A DNA stretch of 64,000 nt from Streptomyces violaceoruber. GTDB lineage: Bacteria; Actinomycetota; Actinomycetes; Streptomycetales; Streptomycetaceae. The stretch spans positions 58,132-122,131 of the forward strand of contig JODI01000037.1 of the NCBI GenBank assembly GCA_000720805.1. Direction: 5' to 3'. This document shows positions 1 through 10,104 of this stretch, piece by piece. How positions within the stretch are numbered: the stretch's first letter is position 1; the number at the start of each line of letters is the position of its first letter. The notes beneath the pieces were generated by a model. That model worked only from the letters and a program-made list of their open reading frames with translations, made no database searches and was not told the DNA's origin. The position numbers were made by a program, and so were the translations under genes.

Positions 1-184
1 GACGCTGCGACATGGGCACTGGGCCGCTGCCCAGCGGGGGTCGCCCACAGCCGGTCGGGCAGTGGCTTCTGAAGAGCCCGTGCTCGTCATGGTGACCAAG
101 CGTGCCCTCATCGTGTCCTTTCTCTATCTCCTACGGGGCACGGACCCGGATCGGCGCTATGGCCGCCCAGCTCGTCGCTGCGAT

Positions 185-3100
185 TCACGCCCGCCGACCT
201 TGCGATGGCGGCGGAGGCAGGGTGCAGTCGAGGGTGAAGGCTGCGACGGGGACCCCCTTGAGGGCTTGCTGTGTATGGGCCTGTTGTTGCTGGTGTTGGT
301 CAACGAACGCGAGCGTGTGATGGGTTGCGGGGCAGGATCGCCGCTTGCTAGCCGTCCAGCGGTCACAGTCGAAGTAGCCGGTCAGCAGGATGCCTGCCGT
401 GTGAGGGGTATTCAGGTAGCGGTCGACGAGTTGGTGTTCCAAGGCTGTGGGCAGCGTGCTGTTCCAGCAGCCTTTGCACTCGATCACCAGTCTGACCGGG
501 TCGTGTCCGCTGCCTGGCGGGGCTGGTACCTCGATCTGGATGTCGGTGCGCCGGCCGGACAAACCCGGGCGGTCGAGCTGGACTTCACGATTGACGACCA
601 CACGGTAGCCGCCGATGTCCTGCAGGAGGAACGTGGCAAGGATGTCGCTGAGGTCTTCCTCCCAGCAGGGCCACCACTCGGCTTGGGCCGCGGAGGACTC
701 CGAGCGGTTCCACAGGGCGATGCTCAGGCCGTTGGGGCGACGCAGAGCATGTTGGAAGCGGCCGAGAGCCTCCAGCACGAGCGCCAGGAGGTGCCCTTCG
801 TCAGTGACCCAGCGACGTTGGCTCGATTCGGCAAGTGCCCTGAGCTGAGGGGGCGTTACCGGGGCGTGTAGGGATTGCGCGGCTGTGGTGGCGGTCTGCC
901 GGGCGAGGAGTCGTAGGCGCCACAGCCCTGTCTGGGAGGCCAGACGGCGCAGATGATGGGCGGCTTGCGGCGTGTTCTTAGCCTGGAGAAGCGGTGGAAT
1001 GGATCGGATCAGCTCACCGAAGTGGTCCTCGCCGACCCACCCGGAGCGCAAGGGCGGGTCCAGAGCTTCCGCTGCCACATGTCGGGCGAGCGCGAGGTAC
1101 AGCTCGGCGAGGGCCTCCTCGGTCAGGCCGGCCAGCTGGTGCGGCTGCGTGTAGTGGCGGACGAGGCGCTGGCCGAGTTGGTCGATGTAGGCCCGGGCGA
1201 GTGTCTCGTTGTTCAGACGTTTATGTACGAGCGGCCACAGGTTCGGCAGTGCCGCCGAGTACAGCAGGACCTGCGCTGCCGTGAGCCATCGGGTCAGGAG
1301 CTCGGGTGTCGTGTCGGGGCTCGTTGGGTCGAGGTCGAGGGCCGCTTGCAGGCGGCCGGGGGCGCTGGCATGGTCGGTGAAGGCCAGGGCGCTGGTGACG
1401 CTCTGCCAATGCTCGATCCCGCGGTCGGGGTGGTCGGCCCAGACGGTGAGAGCGTCGACGACGTCTTCCTGCGCGTGGGGGCTGAGGCGGCGGGCCAGGT
1501 CGTGTGAGGTGGCGGCGTCCGTGTGGGTATCGCGGAGCACTTCGCCCAGTAGATCGATCAGCGCAGGGCCGGCTTGTTCAGCGCAGATAGGCAGAAGGGC
1601 GTCCCGGATGGCCTCGGCGGCAGAGGTGTAAGCGTGTGTGGTGGCGAGGGCGAGAGCCCAGCCGGCCCAGTGAGCGGGGGTAGCCGAGGGGAGTTCGTCG
1701 GATGCATTCAGTACGGCAAGAGCACTGAGCTCCAGCATCAGGCGCGGATTGGCGCGTGCACCGTAAGCCAACAGGTGCGCCGGCAGAGGCGGGACGGTCG
1801 TCAGTACCTGCCGGGCGGCGGCCCTCAGCCGCGCATCGAGGTCGCTACCCTGCTCCGGTCGGGACGGGGCGTGATGTGCCCACAGGAGCAGCGGCTCCTC
1901 GCCCAGGCGAGGAGGCTCGGCTCCGTCGCGGGTGCATCTCGTCTGGTCGATGATGGTGCCCCAGGCATGGCGGATGGTCGCCGGGGTGGCGGTGTGGACG
2001 GCCGCAAGTGCTTCGCGTAGCCGTGTCTCGCTGTAGAGGCGGCTCTCGTCGAGAGCGGTGTCGGCGTCCTCGCGGGGTTCTGGGTCGGGGGCCGGGGCCC
2101 AACGCTCGGTGATCTGCCGGAGGGTGGGATGGGCGCGGCAGGCTGCTTCTACCCGGGCTTGCAGATCGGGGTCGGTCGGTGGGGTGATGGATACGACCAG
2201 CCGGGCCAGGGTGGATGGCACGTCGGTGAGGTGGTCCCAGTGCTCCATCCAGTAGAACGCGTCGTCGTAGGTGGTCAGGCCGCCACGTGGCACCGCGCTC
2301 CAGGCCCGGAGGAAGTCCTGCTCGCCGAGATGGGTGAGCAGGTGGAGTGTCAGAGCGCGGCGCAGACTGTGCTGGGCGCGCAAGACGTCGCCCAAGGCCT
2401 CGTATTCGGTCCGGCCTTCAAGGCTGTACAGCAGATCGCTGTGGTTGGCCAGCGCGAGGAGCGCCTCACCGATGACGGTCTCGGGATGAGGCAGTCCAGG
2501 AAGTCCATCGGCACCGGCCAGGGAGACCGCGCGGCTGATCAGGCTGGTGGCCAGGACGATACTGCGCCCCGGTAGTGGCTGCTGAATCGTGTCGCGGGCC
2601 CACAGCAGAGCCTCGGCGGTCTGGGCCGCGGTCAGCTGGGCAGGGATTTCCGAGCGCAGCACCCACGCACGGCCGTAGTAGTCGGCGGCCGGATCGTGAA
2701 AGAGGTCGAGCAGTTCTCGCAGGGAAAGACGACTGGGCCACAAACGGTAGAGAGCGGCTGCGACGACTTCCGGCGAGGGGTCCTGGGCCGCCACTTGTCT
2801 GACCCGTTCCACTGTCGGGGAATCCGCGGGACGGAAGTCGGCGATGGCCCGTAGGGCAAGGGCTCGTAGCTCCTCGGGCAGGCTGGTAGTCCCGGCGACC
2901 TGCAACAGGGCATCCGTCAGCCCCGGATGAGGACAGAATCGTGCCACTTGCAGCGCCGTATACACCACCGACGTGTCCGCGTCCGGTCGCAGACGGGGCA
3001 GGAGTTGCTGTGGCAGTCCGGGGTGTTCGAGTCGGTGCAGCGTGGTGTGGTCGATGTCGATCGTGTCGTCTTGCTGGACCAGGCTGAAGACGGCTTCGAC

Positions 3101-4448
3101 GACTCGGGCCCGGTCGGCGGCCGGCCGCGCAGGCAGGTCGGCCAGGAGCAGCACCAGCGGATCGTCACGTAGGAGGTCTTCGAAGAGCGTGCTGTCGGTA
3201 CCGCTGCGCCAGGCGGCCACTTCGCGGTGGGCCGGGTAGATGTGCCGCGCTGCCCCGTCCCCGACCCACAGCAATCCGTCCTGGGCGCGCGGCTCGAGCT
3301 GGTGGGCGTGCAGGTAGTAGGCGGCCAGGAACTCCTGGTAGCTACGGTGCCCGAAGGTCCACTGCAACAGACCGACCGGATCGAACAGATGAGACTCGGT
3401 CAGCCGCCGCAGTTCGTCGGTCGTGCACGGGACCTGGCCGTCCAGCAGGCCGGGCTCATGTCCGCCTTCCAGCTCGGCCAGCGTGATCTCCCCGCGGCTG
3501 GGGGGCTGGTGGGAGTCATCGCTGAGCACGTTGTGTGCACCGAACTGCATCGCCGCAGCAACGCGAGCGGCAACCGGGAGCAGACGCTCCCCTGTCGGCT
3601 GAGTGCGCAGTTCACGGATGTCGGCCGGACGCCGGGTCTCGGAACAGAAGAGCACACGCCTGCCGGTAGGCATCTGCCGCAGTGGTCGGCAGGGTCCCGT
3701 GGACACGCTGGTATTCGAGCAAATGCAGGAGGGTGACGGGAGTCTTGGACAACTGCGCCAGGTTCCGCTCACGCAACACGGTGCAGAAGGCGTCAGCATC
3801 GAGACCGTAGTCTTCGGCAGCTACGGCAACATCATGGACGCTGAGCGGGGCCAGGATCATGTGCCGCACCTGAAGCGACGACTGCCAGTGCCTGGTGAGG
3901 GCGTCCTGCAGGACGTCAGGCCAGCGTCCTGTGCGGCAGCTGAAACGCAGCCTCAGACTGCTTCGTTGGTCCACAGTGAGTGAGTCGATCCAGTCGGCGA
4001 TCAGGCCGCCCAGGGCAGGCAGGACGTTCAGTCCCTCGTCGACACTGTCCAGGAACACCCACCGCTCCCCTGCTTCCCAGGCAGCGGACGTGGCAGCCAG
4101 AGCTGTACGGACCTGGGACTCTGTCTGGTGCCGTCCCAGGTTCACCCACCGCGTCATGGCTCGTGCAGTCTCCAGCGCCTGGTGCTCCTGTCGAAGCGCC
4201 ACTGACTTGCCCGCGCCCCGCTCGCCGAACAGGGCGAGCACCGGCACGTCCCGCAGCTCCTCCAGTCGCCGGCCGTGGTCTCCTTCCGCAGCAGGGGTGC
4301 TGCTCCGGTCTCGGCCTGGTCCCCACTCCCCCAGCGGCACCGTCTGACGTGCCCATGGGTAGACCGCTGCGGACAATGATGCTGTCGTCACAGGTCCACA
4401 GCGTAGAAGCCCGCACTGACATCGCCGGTGACGACGCTGGTTGGCCAT
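185..4448 (-). pseudogene. STAND/NACHT-family NTPase with C-terminal PD-(D/E)xK-like domain, frameshifted
   Basis: Two overlapping reading frames together make one large STAND protein. The N-terminal part (from about 4391 or 4448 down to 3612) has a Walker A motif GERGAGKS and a Walker B-like VFLDSVDEG, typical of NACHT ATPases. The second frame (about 3645 to 185) carries a long alpha-helical, HEAT-like region and ends in a domain with GRRTDIQIEV followed by LVIECKG, the D...ExK arrangement of PD-(D/E)xK nucleases. Removing one T from the coding-strand CTGTTCC at about 3641-3645 would join the frames smoothly (ALL-SETRRPADI). It may be a true pseudogene, a sequencing error or a phase-variable gene. 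STAND ATPases with nuclease effectors are known antiphage sensors (Avs and relatives); the defence role here is inferred. The start is uncertain: ATG 4448 or GTG 4391, the latter just before the conserved-looking VYPWARQTVPLGEW. Confidence 0.7.
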
Positions 4449-4551
4449 CGACAGGAAGCCGCCGTGCGGGGTCGCAGAGCGCGAACCCGCAGCCGGCAAG
4501 GCCGGCAACGCCCACCAGCTGATCATGAAGGTCCGTGGCAAAACCTCTGCC

Positions 4552-5484
4552 TTAACGAGTCCGGGCACCCCACCGGAAGTCCTGGTCTTTCCGAGGAAAC
4601 GGTACGCCGAAACCAGCCAACACCCAGTGGAAGAAGCCCGGTTCTCGGTTGCCGCCGTAGGGGCCGAGTCGGGGAAGGCGAACCGTGGGCCCGGTCTCAG
4701 GGAGCTGCAGCAGGTAGTCGGCGTCGTCGGGGTGGCCCATCACGCAGGTGATCTCGCTGACCGTCCAGGCGACCCGGTTCACGATCTCCATACCCTTGAG
4801 GTTGAGGACGCGCTCGGTCAGCGGCCCGGCCTCATAGTCGTCGGCTGGCCGCGCGGCGCCCACCACCATCAGCACGGCGATCTCTGCGGAGAGCGGGAAG
4901 AGCACGCCCTTGAGGTCGAGCAAGGTGTCGTGCATGGGGATGTAGCCCTTGTCGTTCAGAACAAACCGCGGCGCGGCCGTGCCACGCCGGAGGAGGGCGA
5001 AGCGCGCGTTGGCCATCCACCGTCGTGTCTCGCGGAACGTGATCTGCCGCTGACGTTGCACATGATCACGGGCCGGGGCGGGCGCGCCCACTTCCTGGAT
5101 GTAGGTGACGGCGACACGGTCGTAGTCGGGGTGGCGGATGGACTGCGCCTGCACGTGCGACAGGATGGTCTTCCAGTCATCTCGGGTGACCGTGCCCTGT
5201 TCAAGCGCGCGGATCGCAGCGGGAAGAGCTCCCTCGTACGCCTGCCAGATGGTCTCTGCGAAATCAGCGGGCAGCTCACTGCTCGGGGCGTCCACGTCGT
5301 AGAGCCCGTACTGGTAGGCGATGTTTTCCGCCTTCAAAGGCCCAAACACCTTCTCCGGCTCCTGCCGCCGCCGCACGCACACCTTTGCGTGCCGGAGGCC
5401 CGTCATCCGGCCGGCTCCGGACTCGCCGAAGCCGCCGATCAAGGCCGCGGGCAGGTAGTGCGGTTTGGGTGCCATGCGCGCCAT
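4552..5484 (-). CDS. DUF4238-like protein upstream of the STAND ATPase
   Basis: This 310-residue protein begins MARMAPKPHYLPAALIGGFG, which resembles the N-terminal PHYLP...F signature of DUF4238 proteins; their biochemical function is unknown. ATG 5484 was preferred to the longer GTG start because GGAG lies nine bases upstream. The mid-part (WMANARFALLR, GYIPMHDTLLDL) looks like an ordered alpha/beta fold without a recognisable catalytic motif, membrane segment or signal peptide. It ends about 100 bases before the STAND gene on the same strand, so the two are probably cotranscribed. DUF4238 genes occur in accessory and defence-rich regions, but a joint role with the ATPase is inference. Confidence 0.6.
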   Translation of the reverse strand: MARMAPKPHYLPAALIGGFGESGAGRMTGLRHAKVCVRRRQEPEKVFGPLKAENIAYQYGLYDVDAPSSELPADFAETIWQAYEGALPAAIRALEQGTVTRDDWKTILSHVQAQSIRHPDYDRVAVTYIQEVGAPAPARDHVQRQRQITFRETRRWMANARFALLRRGTAAPRFVLNDKGYIPMHDTLLDLKGVLFPLSAEIAVLMVVGAARPADDYEAGPLTERVLNLKGMEIVNRVAWTVSEITCVMGHPDDADYLLQLPETGPTVRLPRLGPYGGNREPGFFHWVLAGFGVPFPRKDQDFRWGARTR

Positions 5485-5642
5485 TGTGCCCAGCTCCACC
5501 GACACCCCGGGCCTCGGTGGTCAGCGGGGTGCCCGCCTCGCCAGCTTCCCCGGCACGGCACGGACCGGCCTCGCATCCACGGGCCCCTCATCAGAAGACG
5601 GTGTCCGCCACTGTGTGGCTTCTCGGATGTCGGCCCCTTGGT

Positions 5643-5975
5643 GTGCACGACGACCCCATCACCATCGCATCGTTGCTGCGAGCGAGATACAAACAACGTC
5701 TGCCCTCCCACCTCGACGAGCTGGCTGGACACGAGCACGGGTTGGTCGAGCTGCCGCTGCACATCGCGTGGTCCGGACTGCGCGTCCTCGATCTGGACCT
5801 GCCACGCCAGCGCACGAGCCTGTACAGAACGGTCTCCGCCGAAGGCATGCGTGACGACCTGCGCCGCTTCCTCAACCGGGACATCCTGCTTGAACTTTGG
5901 CCAGTACTCCACAAGCTCATCAGTAAGGGCATCAAGGACGTCTGGGAGGAGGCATTCCCCGAGCTGCGACCATGA
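5643..5975 (+). CDS. small hypothetical protein
   Basis: From GTG 5643 this frame encodes about 110 residues with normal protein composition: DDPITIASLLRARYKQR, then a hydrophobic beta-rich stretch and a helical C-terminus (FLNRDILLELWPVLHKLISK). The upstream part of the open frame is Pro/Arg-rich and looks non-coding, so the start is uncertain; no strong ribosome binding site was seen. It is divergent from the DUF4238 gene, with about 160 bases between them. I do not recognise the family. The stop is followed by about 275 bases of non-coding sequence. Confidence 0.45.
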   Translation: MHDDPITIASLLRARYKQRLPSHLDELAGHEHGLVELPLHIAWSGLRVLDLDLPRQRTSLYRTVSAEGMRDDLRRFLNRDILLELWPVLHKLISKGIKDVWEEAFPELRP

Positions 5976-6250
5976 TCATATTTCTGCGCACTCCCCCAGC
6001 ACCCCGCGATAGGCGTTCTCACCGCAACTGCGGCAGTCTCACCCAACCTGCAGGACCGCAGGTCAAACAGCCCGAGCAGGTGCCAGAACCCGCCGCAATC
6101 CATCTGCGGCACCGCAGGTCAACGGCATCGGTCACCGCAACAACAGTGCGACCTCACAGCCACCGCTCGCTTCGGAGTCGGGGCGGAAGGATGCACCCTG
6201 GCGCCCGGGCGTGGGTACTGTTCCCAGTGCTGCTCAGAACGGAGACCAGT

Positions 6251-6330
6251 ATGCTCACACCGGACGAGAACCACACGGGCGCGCAAATCGCGGAACAGCG
6301 CAAACTGGCCAGGCTCACGCAACGCGAAAA
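6251..6330 (+). pseudogene. truncated XRE-type helix-turn-helix regulator (N-terminus only)
   Basis: GGAGACCAGT precedes an ATG that encodes MLTPDENHTGAQIAEQRKLA and then RLTQRE, the first helices of an XRE/HTH_3 repressor domain. The homology stops abruptly near 6330, where the sequence joins the end of an oppositely oriented phosphotransferase pseudogene. Only about 26 codons remain. This is a gene scar marking a deletion or rearrangement junction. Confidence 0.5.
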
Positions 6331-6334
6331 ATCT

Positions 6335-7104
6335 TGCCAGGGCCAGAGAACCTCGTACGCCGACAGGGGTCGTCGCCATGCGGGTGAAGCGGCCCGCGAG
6401 GGCCGCCAGGGCGCAGTCCACGTCCTGTGCCGGGGCTCGCCGGCCAGCCGGGTGGGCAAGCAGGATCGCGCCCGGATCGTGAAGGTCGGAATGCAGCAGG
6501 GTCTCGCCCTCGCTGGCAGCCACGAGACGCGCCTCCAGGCCGACGAGATCAGAAACCCGGTCCCGGAGCCCTGGAGGCAGGAGCCGTGGTGCCGAGTCAT
6601 CGGCCGCCATGCGTTCCCAGTTGCGCCACAGTTCGAGATCACCTCCCCATGGCCCCATGCCCTGCACCGGAGTGGGCGTCGCGACGGCGGTCATCCGAGC
6701 CAGCTCGTCCAGCACCGAGTCGAGCCGGGCTCGGTCCCAGGGAAGTTGCACAGCTGGCGCCCCGCGTCCTCGAAAACCAGAGCGAGCCACCCGTCGGCGC
6801 GTATCACACCCAGGCACTGCGGCGTCGGCAGTGTCCCCGGCAGCGCCAGGGCCACTTGCGCCTCCCTTTCGTAGAGAGTCCAGGCGAACTCGTCACCACC
6901 AGCGTTGACCGCCTTCACGAACGCGGTCCGACCGTCGGCGCACCGGAGCCGGCTCGCAATGCCCGTGGAGAACCCTCCGCACTGTGTCTGGTGAACCACG
7001 ATGTGCGACCCAAGCAACTCCTCGACACAAGCGGCGAGTTCTGCCGGAGCCTCAGACCACGGCCACCGGGTTTCGGCCACAACGGCATTGAATGCCTGGG
7101 ACAC
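6335..7104 (-). pseudogene. aminoglycoside-phosphotransferase-like pseudogene
   Basis: Two frames carry parts of one APH/choline-kinase-like protein. From ATG 7104 the N-lobe reads GFSTGIASRLRCADGRTAFVKAV, with the usual lysine, and continues to WLALVFEDAG near 6745. The remainder continues in another frame (LPWDRARLDSVLDELARM and LLHSDLHDPGAILL). The catalytic loop normally reads HxDLxxxN, but the Asn position here is altered, and the DFG-like region is lost through further shifts. The 3' end is fused to an XRE regulator scar. At least one frameshift and a truncation make it non-functional. Confidence 0.65.
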
Positions 7105-7208
7105 TTGCCCGACTCCTCAGTTGTGCCTGCCAAGCGTGTGTTGAGCACGTTGTCGTGCGATCGTATGATCAGGAGTGGTGATCCTTCTCGACGAGGCTTG
7201 GTGGAGCT

Positions 7209-7427
7209 GTGAAGCAGGTGGGAACCTCAATGTCCTTATGCCGCCCTCCTCGGCGTCGGGCGGGTGACGTCGTAGCGGTCGCGGCACCATCCGGTCCCGT
7301 CCTGTTCGTCTCGGCTGCTCACACCTGCGCGCAGATCGCGTCTGCCGTAGCCGCCGCCGGCGAAACCCTCGATGAGATCGTCCCGGCTACCGATGCCTGG
7401 CGCGAGACGGCCCGGGAATCCGCATGA
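7209..7427 (+). CDS. small hypothetical protein coupled to methyltransferase
   Basis: A 72-residue frame starting at GTG 7209 ends in the ATGA overlap with the downstream methyltransferase start, which suggests translational coupling. The C-terminal half (GPVLFVSAAHTCAQIASAVA followed by a DEIVPATDAWRET-like helix) has protein-like composition, whereas the first 25 residues are Arg/Pro-rich and less convincing. The real start may be internal, or the gene may be the 3' remnant of a longer one. No family recognised. Confidence 0.35.
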   Translation: MKQVGTSMSLCRPPRRRAGDVVAVAAPSGPVLFVSAAHTCAQIASAVAAAGETLDEIVPATDAWRETARESA

Positions 7428-8053
7428 CCCGGCCCCGTGTGAGCCGAACCGAATGGGAGACCCAGTACCGTTCGGGACGCTGGGACTACCTGGGCGCCCA
7501 AGGCGAGGCGATCCGGTACGACTACCTTGCGGCGTTCGCCCGCAGGACCGGGGCACAGCGCGTCCTCGATGTGGGGTGCGGATCCGGACTGCTGCGCGAG
7601 GCACTTGGTGGCGATCACTTCACGGGGGCCTACCTCGGGATGGACTGGTCCCTCACGGCGCTGCCGCGCGGCACCCTGCCGCCGCGGCACCTCTTCCTGT
7701 GCGCCGACGCGAACCGGCTGCCGGTGCTCTCCGCGTCCTTCGACCTCATCGTCGTCGGCGAGGTACTGTACTATCTCGACGACCCGGGAGAGTCCCTGCG
7801 CAGCATGCACCAGCTCCTGTCCCCGGGAGGGGCACTGCTGGTCTCGTGCTACCAGCCACCGGCCGACAGTGGCAGCCGGTGGCTCCCGGTCGTGGCGCGG
7901 CTGGAAGAGCTCCTGTACTCGGCGTCCGGCGGCAAGCACCCCGTGAAGCTGGAGGAGCCGTCCAACGGGCGTGTCTGGCACATCCACCATGTCCTCAAGC
8001 CGCCGTCTAGGCCACCGCACCCTTCCCTTCCCCCTCCCAGGAATTCACCATGA
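7424..8053 (+). CDS. class I SAM-dependent methyltransferase
   Basis: This 209-residue protein has a Rossmann methyltransferase core: motif I VLDVGCGSGLL (about residues 45-55), a DANRLP motif near residue 90, and a post-motif segment FDLIVVGEVLYYLDDPGESL, typical of the Methyltransf_11 and nodulation-NodS-like group. The C-terminus is Pro-rich and may be altered by the junction with the next fragment. The start overlaps the upstream small ORF (ATGA), and its stop overlaps the start of a truncated YdjC-like gene in the same way, so the three formed an operon. A sugar- or small-molecule methyltransferase is likely; the substrate cannot be inferred. Confidence 0.75.
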   Translation: MTRPRVSRTEWETQYRSGRWDYLGAQGEAIRYDYLAAFARRTGAQRVLDVGCGSGLLREALGGDHFTGAYLGMDWSLTALPRGTLPPRHLFLCADANRLPVLSASFDLIVVGEVLYYLDDPGESLRSMHQLLSPGGALLVSCYQPPADSGSRWLPVVARLEELLYSASGGKHPVKLEEPSNGRVWHIHHVLKPPSRPPHPSLPPPRNSP

Positions 8054-8160
8054 CTGGTGCCGACCGAATTCGGCTTATCATCCAAGCGGATGACTACGGC
8101 GCCTGTCCGGCGATCAGCGACGGGATCCTGCGCTGCTTTCAGGCCGGGGTCGTCACCTAA
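8050..8160 (+). pseudogene. truncated YdjC/ChbG-type carbohydrate deacetylase
   Basis: Thirty-six codons from ATG 8050 encode IRLIIQADDYGACPAISDGI and RCFQAGVVT before a TAA. This matches the start of YdjC/ChbG/HpnK deacetylases, whose metal-binding ADD motif is normally within the first 15 residues. The remaining 200 or so residues are missing, and the sequence continues into an unrelated exonuclease fragment. It overlaps the methyltransferase stop by four bases (ATGA), so the intact gene was probably in that operon. Confidence 0.6.
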
Positions 8161-8184
8161 GCCTCTGTGATCGTGCCTGGTGCC

Positions 8185-8456
8185 GGATCGTGATCTACAA
8201 CCGGGCCTACGACACCGGACGGCTGCTGTGGGAGCTCCACCTTCACCACCTCGCCCTGGGCACCGTCGACTTCACGATGGAGCAGTACGCCGCCTTCTAC
8301 GGCGAGTGGCACGACTACTTCGGCAGCTACACCTGGCAGAAGCTGGGCGGCGGCCACCGGGCCCTGGGCGATGCGCATGCCGTCATCCGGCGGCTGGAGG
8401 AGATGGCCGCCTACCCCAGCCCCTTCGACCGCATGTCGGAGCCCGCCGCTGTGTGA
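8185..8456 (+). pseudogene. C-terminal fragment of DnaQ-like 3'-5' exonuclease
   Basis: The frame reads IYNRAYDTGRLLWE near the start and MEQYAAFYGEWHDYFGSY, WQKLGGGHRALGDAHAV further on. This resembles the second half of DnaQ/RNase T-type exonuclease domains, where HRALGDA holds the Exo III H...D pair. The N-terminal catalytic DxE part is absent because the sequence is fused to the YdjC scar at about 8160-8190. It is therefore a 3' gene remnant. Confidence 0.5.
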
Positions 8457-8663
8457 CAACGACGGGCCACGCCCGGTTTTCTGCCCCTAGGGTGATCTCC
8501 TGCCCGATCCCTCTGCCGCTCGGAGGAGTGCATGCTCGAACTGGCTCTGTCGGCCGCGCAGTTACCGGAGGCGTTGTGACTCAGGGCTGATCAGTGGGGG
8601 CACTGGCGCCCGCAGTTCTAGGCCGGCGAAGAGACGAAGCGCGTCGGTGCCTAGTACCGGCGT

Positions 8664-9174
8664 GTGGCCTGCCCGAGCTGCAGCGCGGCCATCGGTCGCG
8701 CCTGTCGCTCCGCCGCTGGTCACCCCACCGACCATCACCGGGCCCGCCGTGGCGCCGCAGGCCTGCTCCCGTACGAGGAATGGAGGAAGGAAGGGCTGTT
8801 CCAGACCCCCAAGCCGAGAACACTCCCGGCGATCCTCAAGGACAGCCACAAGGCGCGGGCTCAGTTCAACATCGACGAGCCTCTCAGTGATGCCGTGGCG
8901 ATCGTCTCGCACGTCATGGCGGACCGGCTCGGCATCGGCCTCGGTGACGACCCCACCATCGACCGGCTCGATGACGCAGCCCGCACCCTGGTTCTCGCCC
9001 GCGGGCCCGTAGGCAGCGCCAACCTGGCGACGGTTCTCGCTGTCCAGGTGGGCATACTCGCCGGCGTCATCGCCACCGCACAGCACCCCGGAGACGGTGT
9101 ACACCAACCTGGTCCGCGAACACGTCAACCTTGCACGCCGGCAACGGAACACGCAGAAAGACGCCTCCGAGTAG
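8664..9174 (+). pseudogene. frameshifted hypothetical protein (zinc-ribbon-like N-terminus)
   Basis: The frame starts with CPSCSAAIGRACRSAAGHPT, reminiscent of a short CxxC...C...H zinc-binding motif common in actinobacterial element genes. It continues with an acidic helical region (NIDEPLSDAVAIVSHVMADR, GIGLGDDPTIDRLDDA). Near 9093 an extra base in the CCCCGG run shifts the frame. Removing it restores a sensible C-terminus (HPETVYTNLVREHVNLARRQ) ending at TAG 9172-9174. The function is unknown; this is a decayed gene. Confidence 0.4.
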
Positions 9175-9195
9175 CCGAGGCCCCTTCGAGCCCGC

Positions 9196-9684
9196 TCAAG
9201 CAGACGTCCCGCCCGCCGCGCCCCAGCCTCCGAGGAAGTCGGATAGGGCGCGGCATTGCTGTTCCTCGCGGGCAATCTGTTCGGCGAGGACGTCACGGTC
9301 GATGTTTGGGTCGACGGCGGCGAGGACCAGGCGCCCGAGTTCGGCCGGCTCCAGGGCCTCCACCTCCCACTGCACCGGGCGGCGGGGGTCGAAGCCGTAG
9401 CGGCGGGCGAAGGCCGGCCACCTCGGATCGCCGCGCTTGCCCTCAGTCGCGGGCAGCTCGTAGGCGCGCACCTGCTCGTAGGTCAGCAGCACCCGCTCGG
9501 TGTTGCTCCAACAGCCTGGCTGGCCGACGTCGTGCGTCGTCCGCTCCGCTGACGACGTCGCCCACCGGTCGTCGAACAGTTGCTGGAAGGCGAGCGCGGC
9601 TTCTTCGTCGGCGGCCGCGACGTCGACGACGACCAGGCCCGGCTCACTCACGTGCGCCTCGTTGATCGGGTTCATGTACGGCAC
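9196..9684 (-). CDS. conserved-looking hypothetical protein (possible C-terminal fragment)
   Basis: The 162-residue frame is well formed: GLVVVDVAAADEEAALAFQQ, a Ser/Thr-rich middle, then RAYELPATEGKRGDPRWPAF and a helical C-terminus (ALEPAELGRLVLAAVDPNID). The C-terminal half resembles the tail of DUF2399/toprim-type or element-encoded proteins in actinomycetes, but I cannot assign a domain securely. The ATG at 9684 may be internal to a longer ancestral gene, as other genes around it are truncated. Confidence 0.5.
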   Translation of the reverse strand: MPYMNPINEAHVSEPGLVVVDVAAADEEAALAFQQLFDDRWATSSAERTTHDVGQPGCWSNTERVLLTYEQVRAYELPATEGKRGDPRWPAFARRYGFDPRRPVQWEVEALEPAELGRLVLAAVDPNIDRDVLAEQIAREEQQCRALSDFLGGWGAAGGTSA

Positions 9685-9749
9685 TACGCCCAGGCGCTTG
9701 GGGAGGGTTCCGCCGCAGCCGTTTCTTCACCCGCCCGAGTGGCATGCCG

Positions 9750-10015
9750 TCAGGGGCTGTCGCCGCTCCAGTCCCAGCGGGCCGGATCGCCGGGGCGCGG
9801 ATCGTACAGCGCCCGGCCCCCGGGGCCGAACTGCCCGAGCTCCGTGAGGAGGGAGACACCGTCGTCGATCTCCTCCGGCCGGTGATGTCGAGCAGCAACC
9901 CGCCCAGCGGCCCGCCCACCAGTTCGGCGTAGCTGCGTCCCGGCTTCGGGACGGGGTGGTCGTGGTCGGTTCCGTAGATCCGACCGCGCAGCAGCTGCTC
10001 ATCGTCGCTGTCCAT
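9750..10015 (-). pseudogene. small frameshifted hypothetical gene
   Basis: From ATG 10015 the protein reads MDSDDEQLLRGRIYGTDHDH and continues to GGPLGGLLLDITG. A one- or two-base lesion near 9885 moves the sensible continuation (RPEEIDDGVSLLTELGQFGP, ending DPARWDWSGDSP) into another frame that stops at 9750. The whole would be about 90 residues. The function is unknown. The lesion again marks this flank as decaying. Confidence 0.4.
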
Positions 10016-10104
10016 GCCCTCCAGCCTCGCAGCCGCCACCGACAACGAGAGTTGCCCAGGCAGTCCTGGGCAAACCCTCGCGCTGCCGAGGGTGACTTGC
10101 CCGG

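Noticed and set aside
62..871. Long plus-strand open frames across 0.1-3.7 kb
   Set aside because: They are antisense to the STAND protein; their translations lack domain features and follow from the high GC third positions of the real gene.
4441..6012. A 523-codon plus-strand open frame
   Set aside because: Its first two thirds are antisense to the DUF4238-like gene and the composition is shadow-like.
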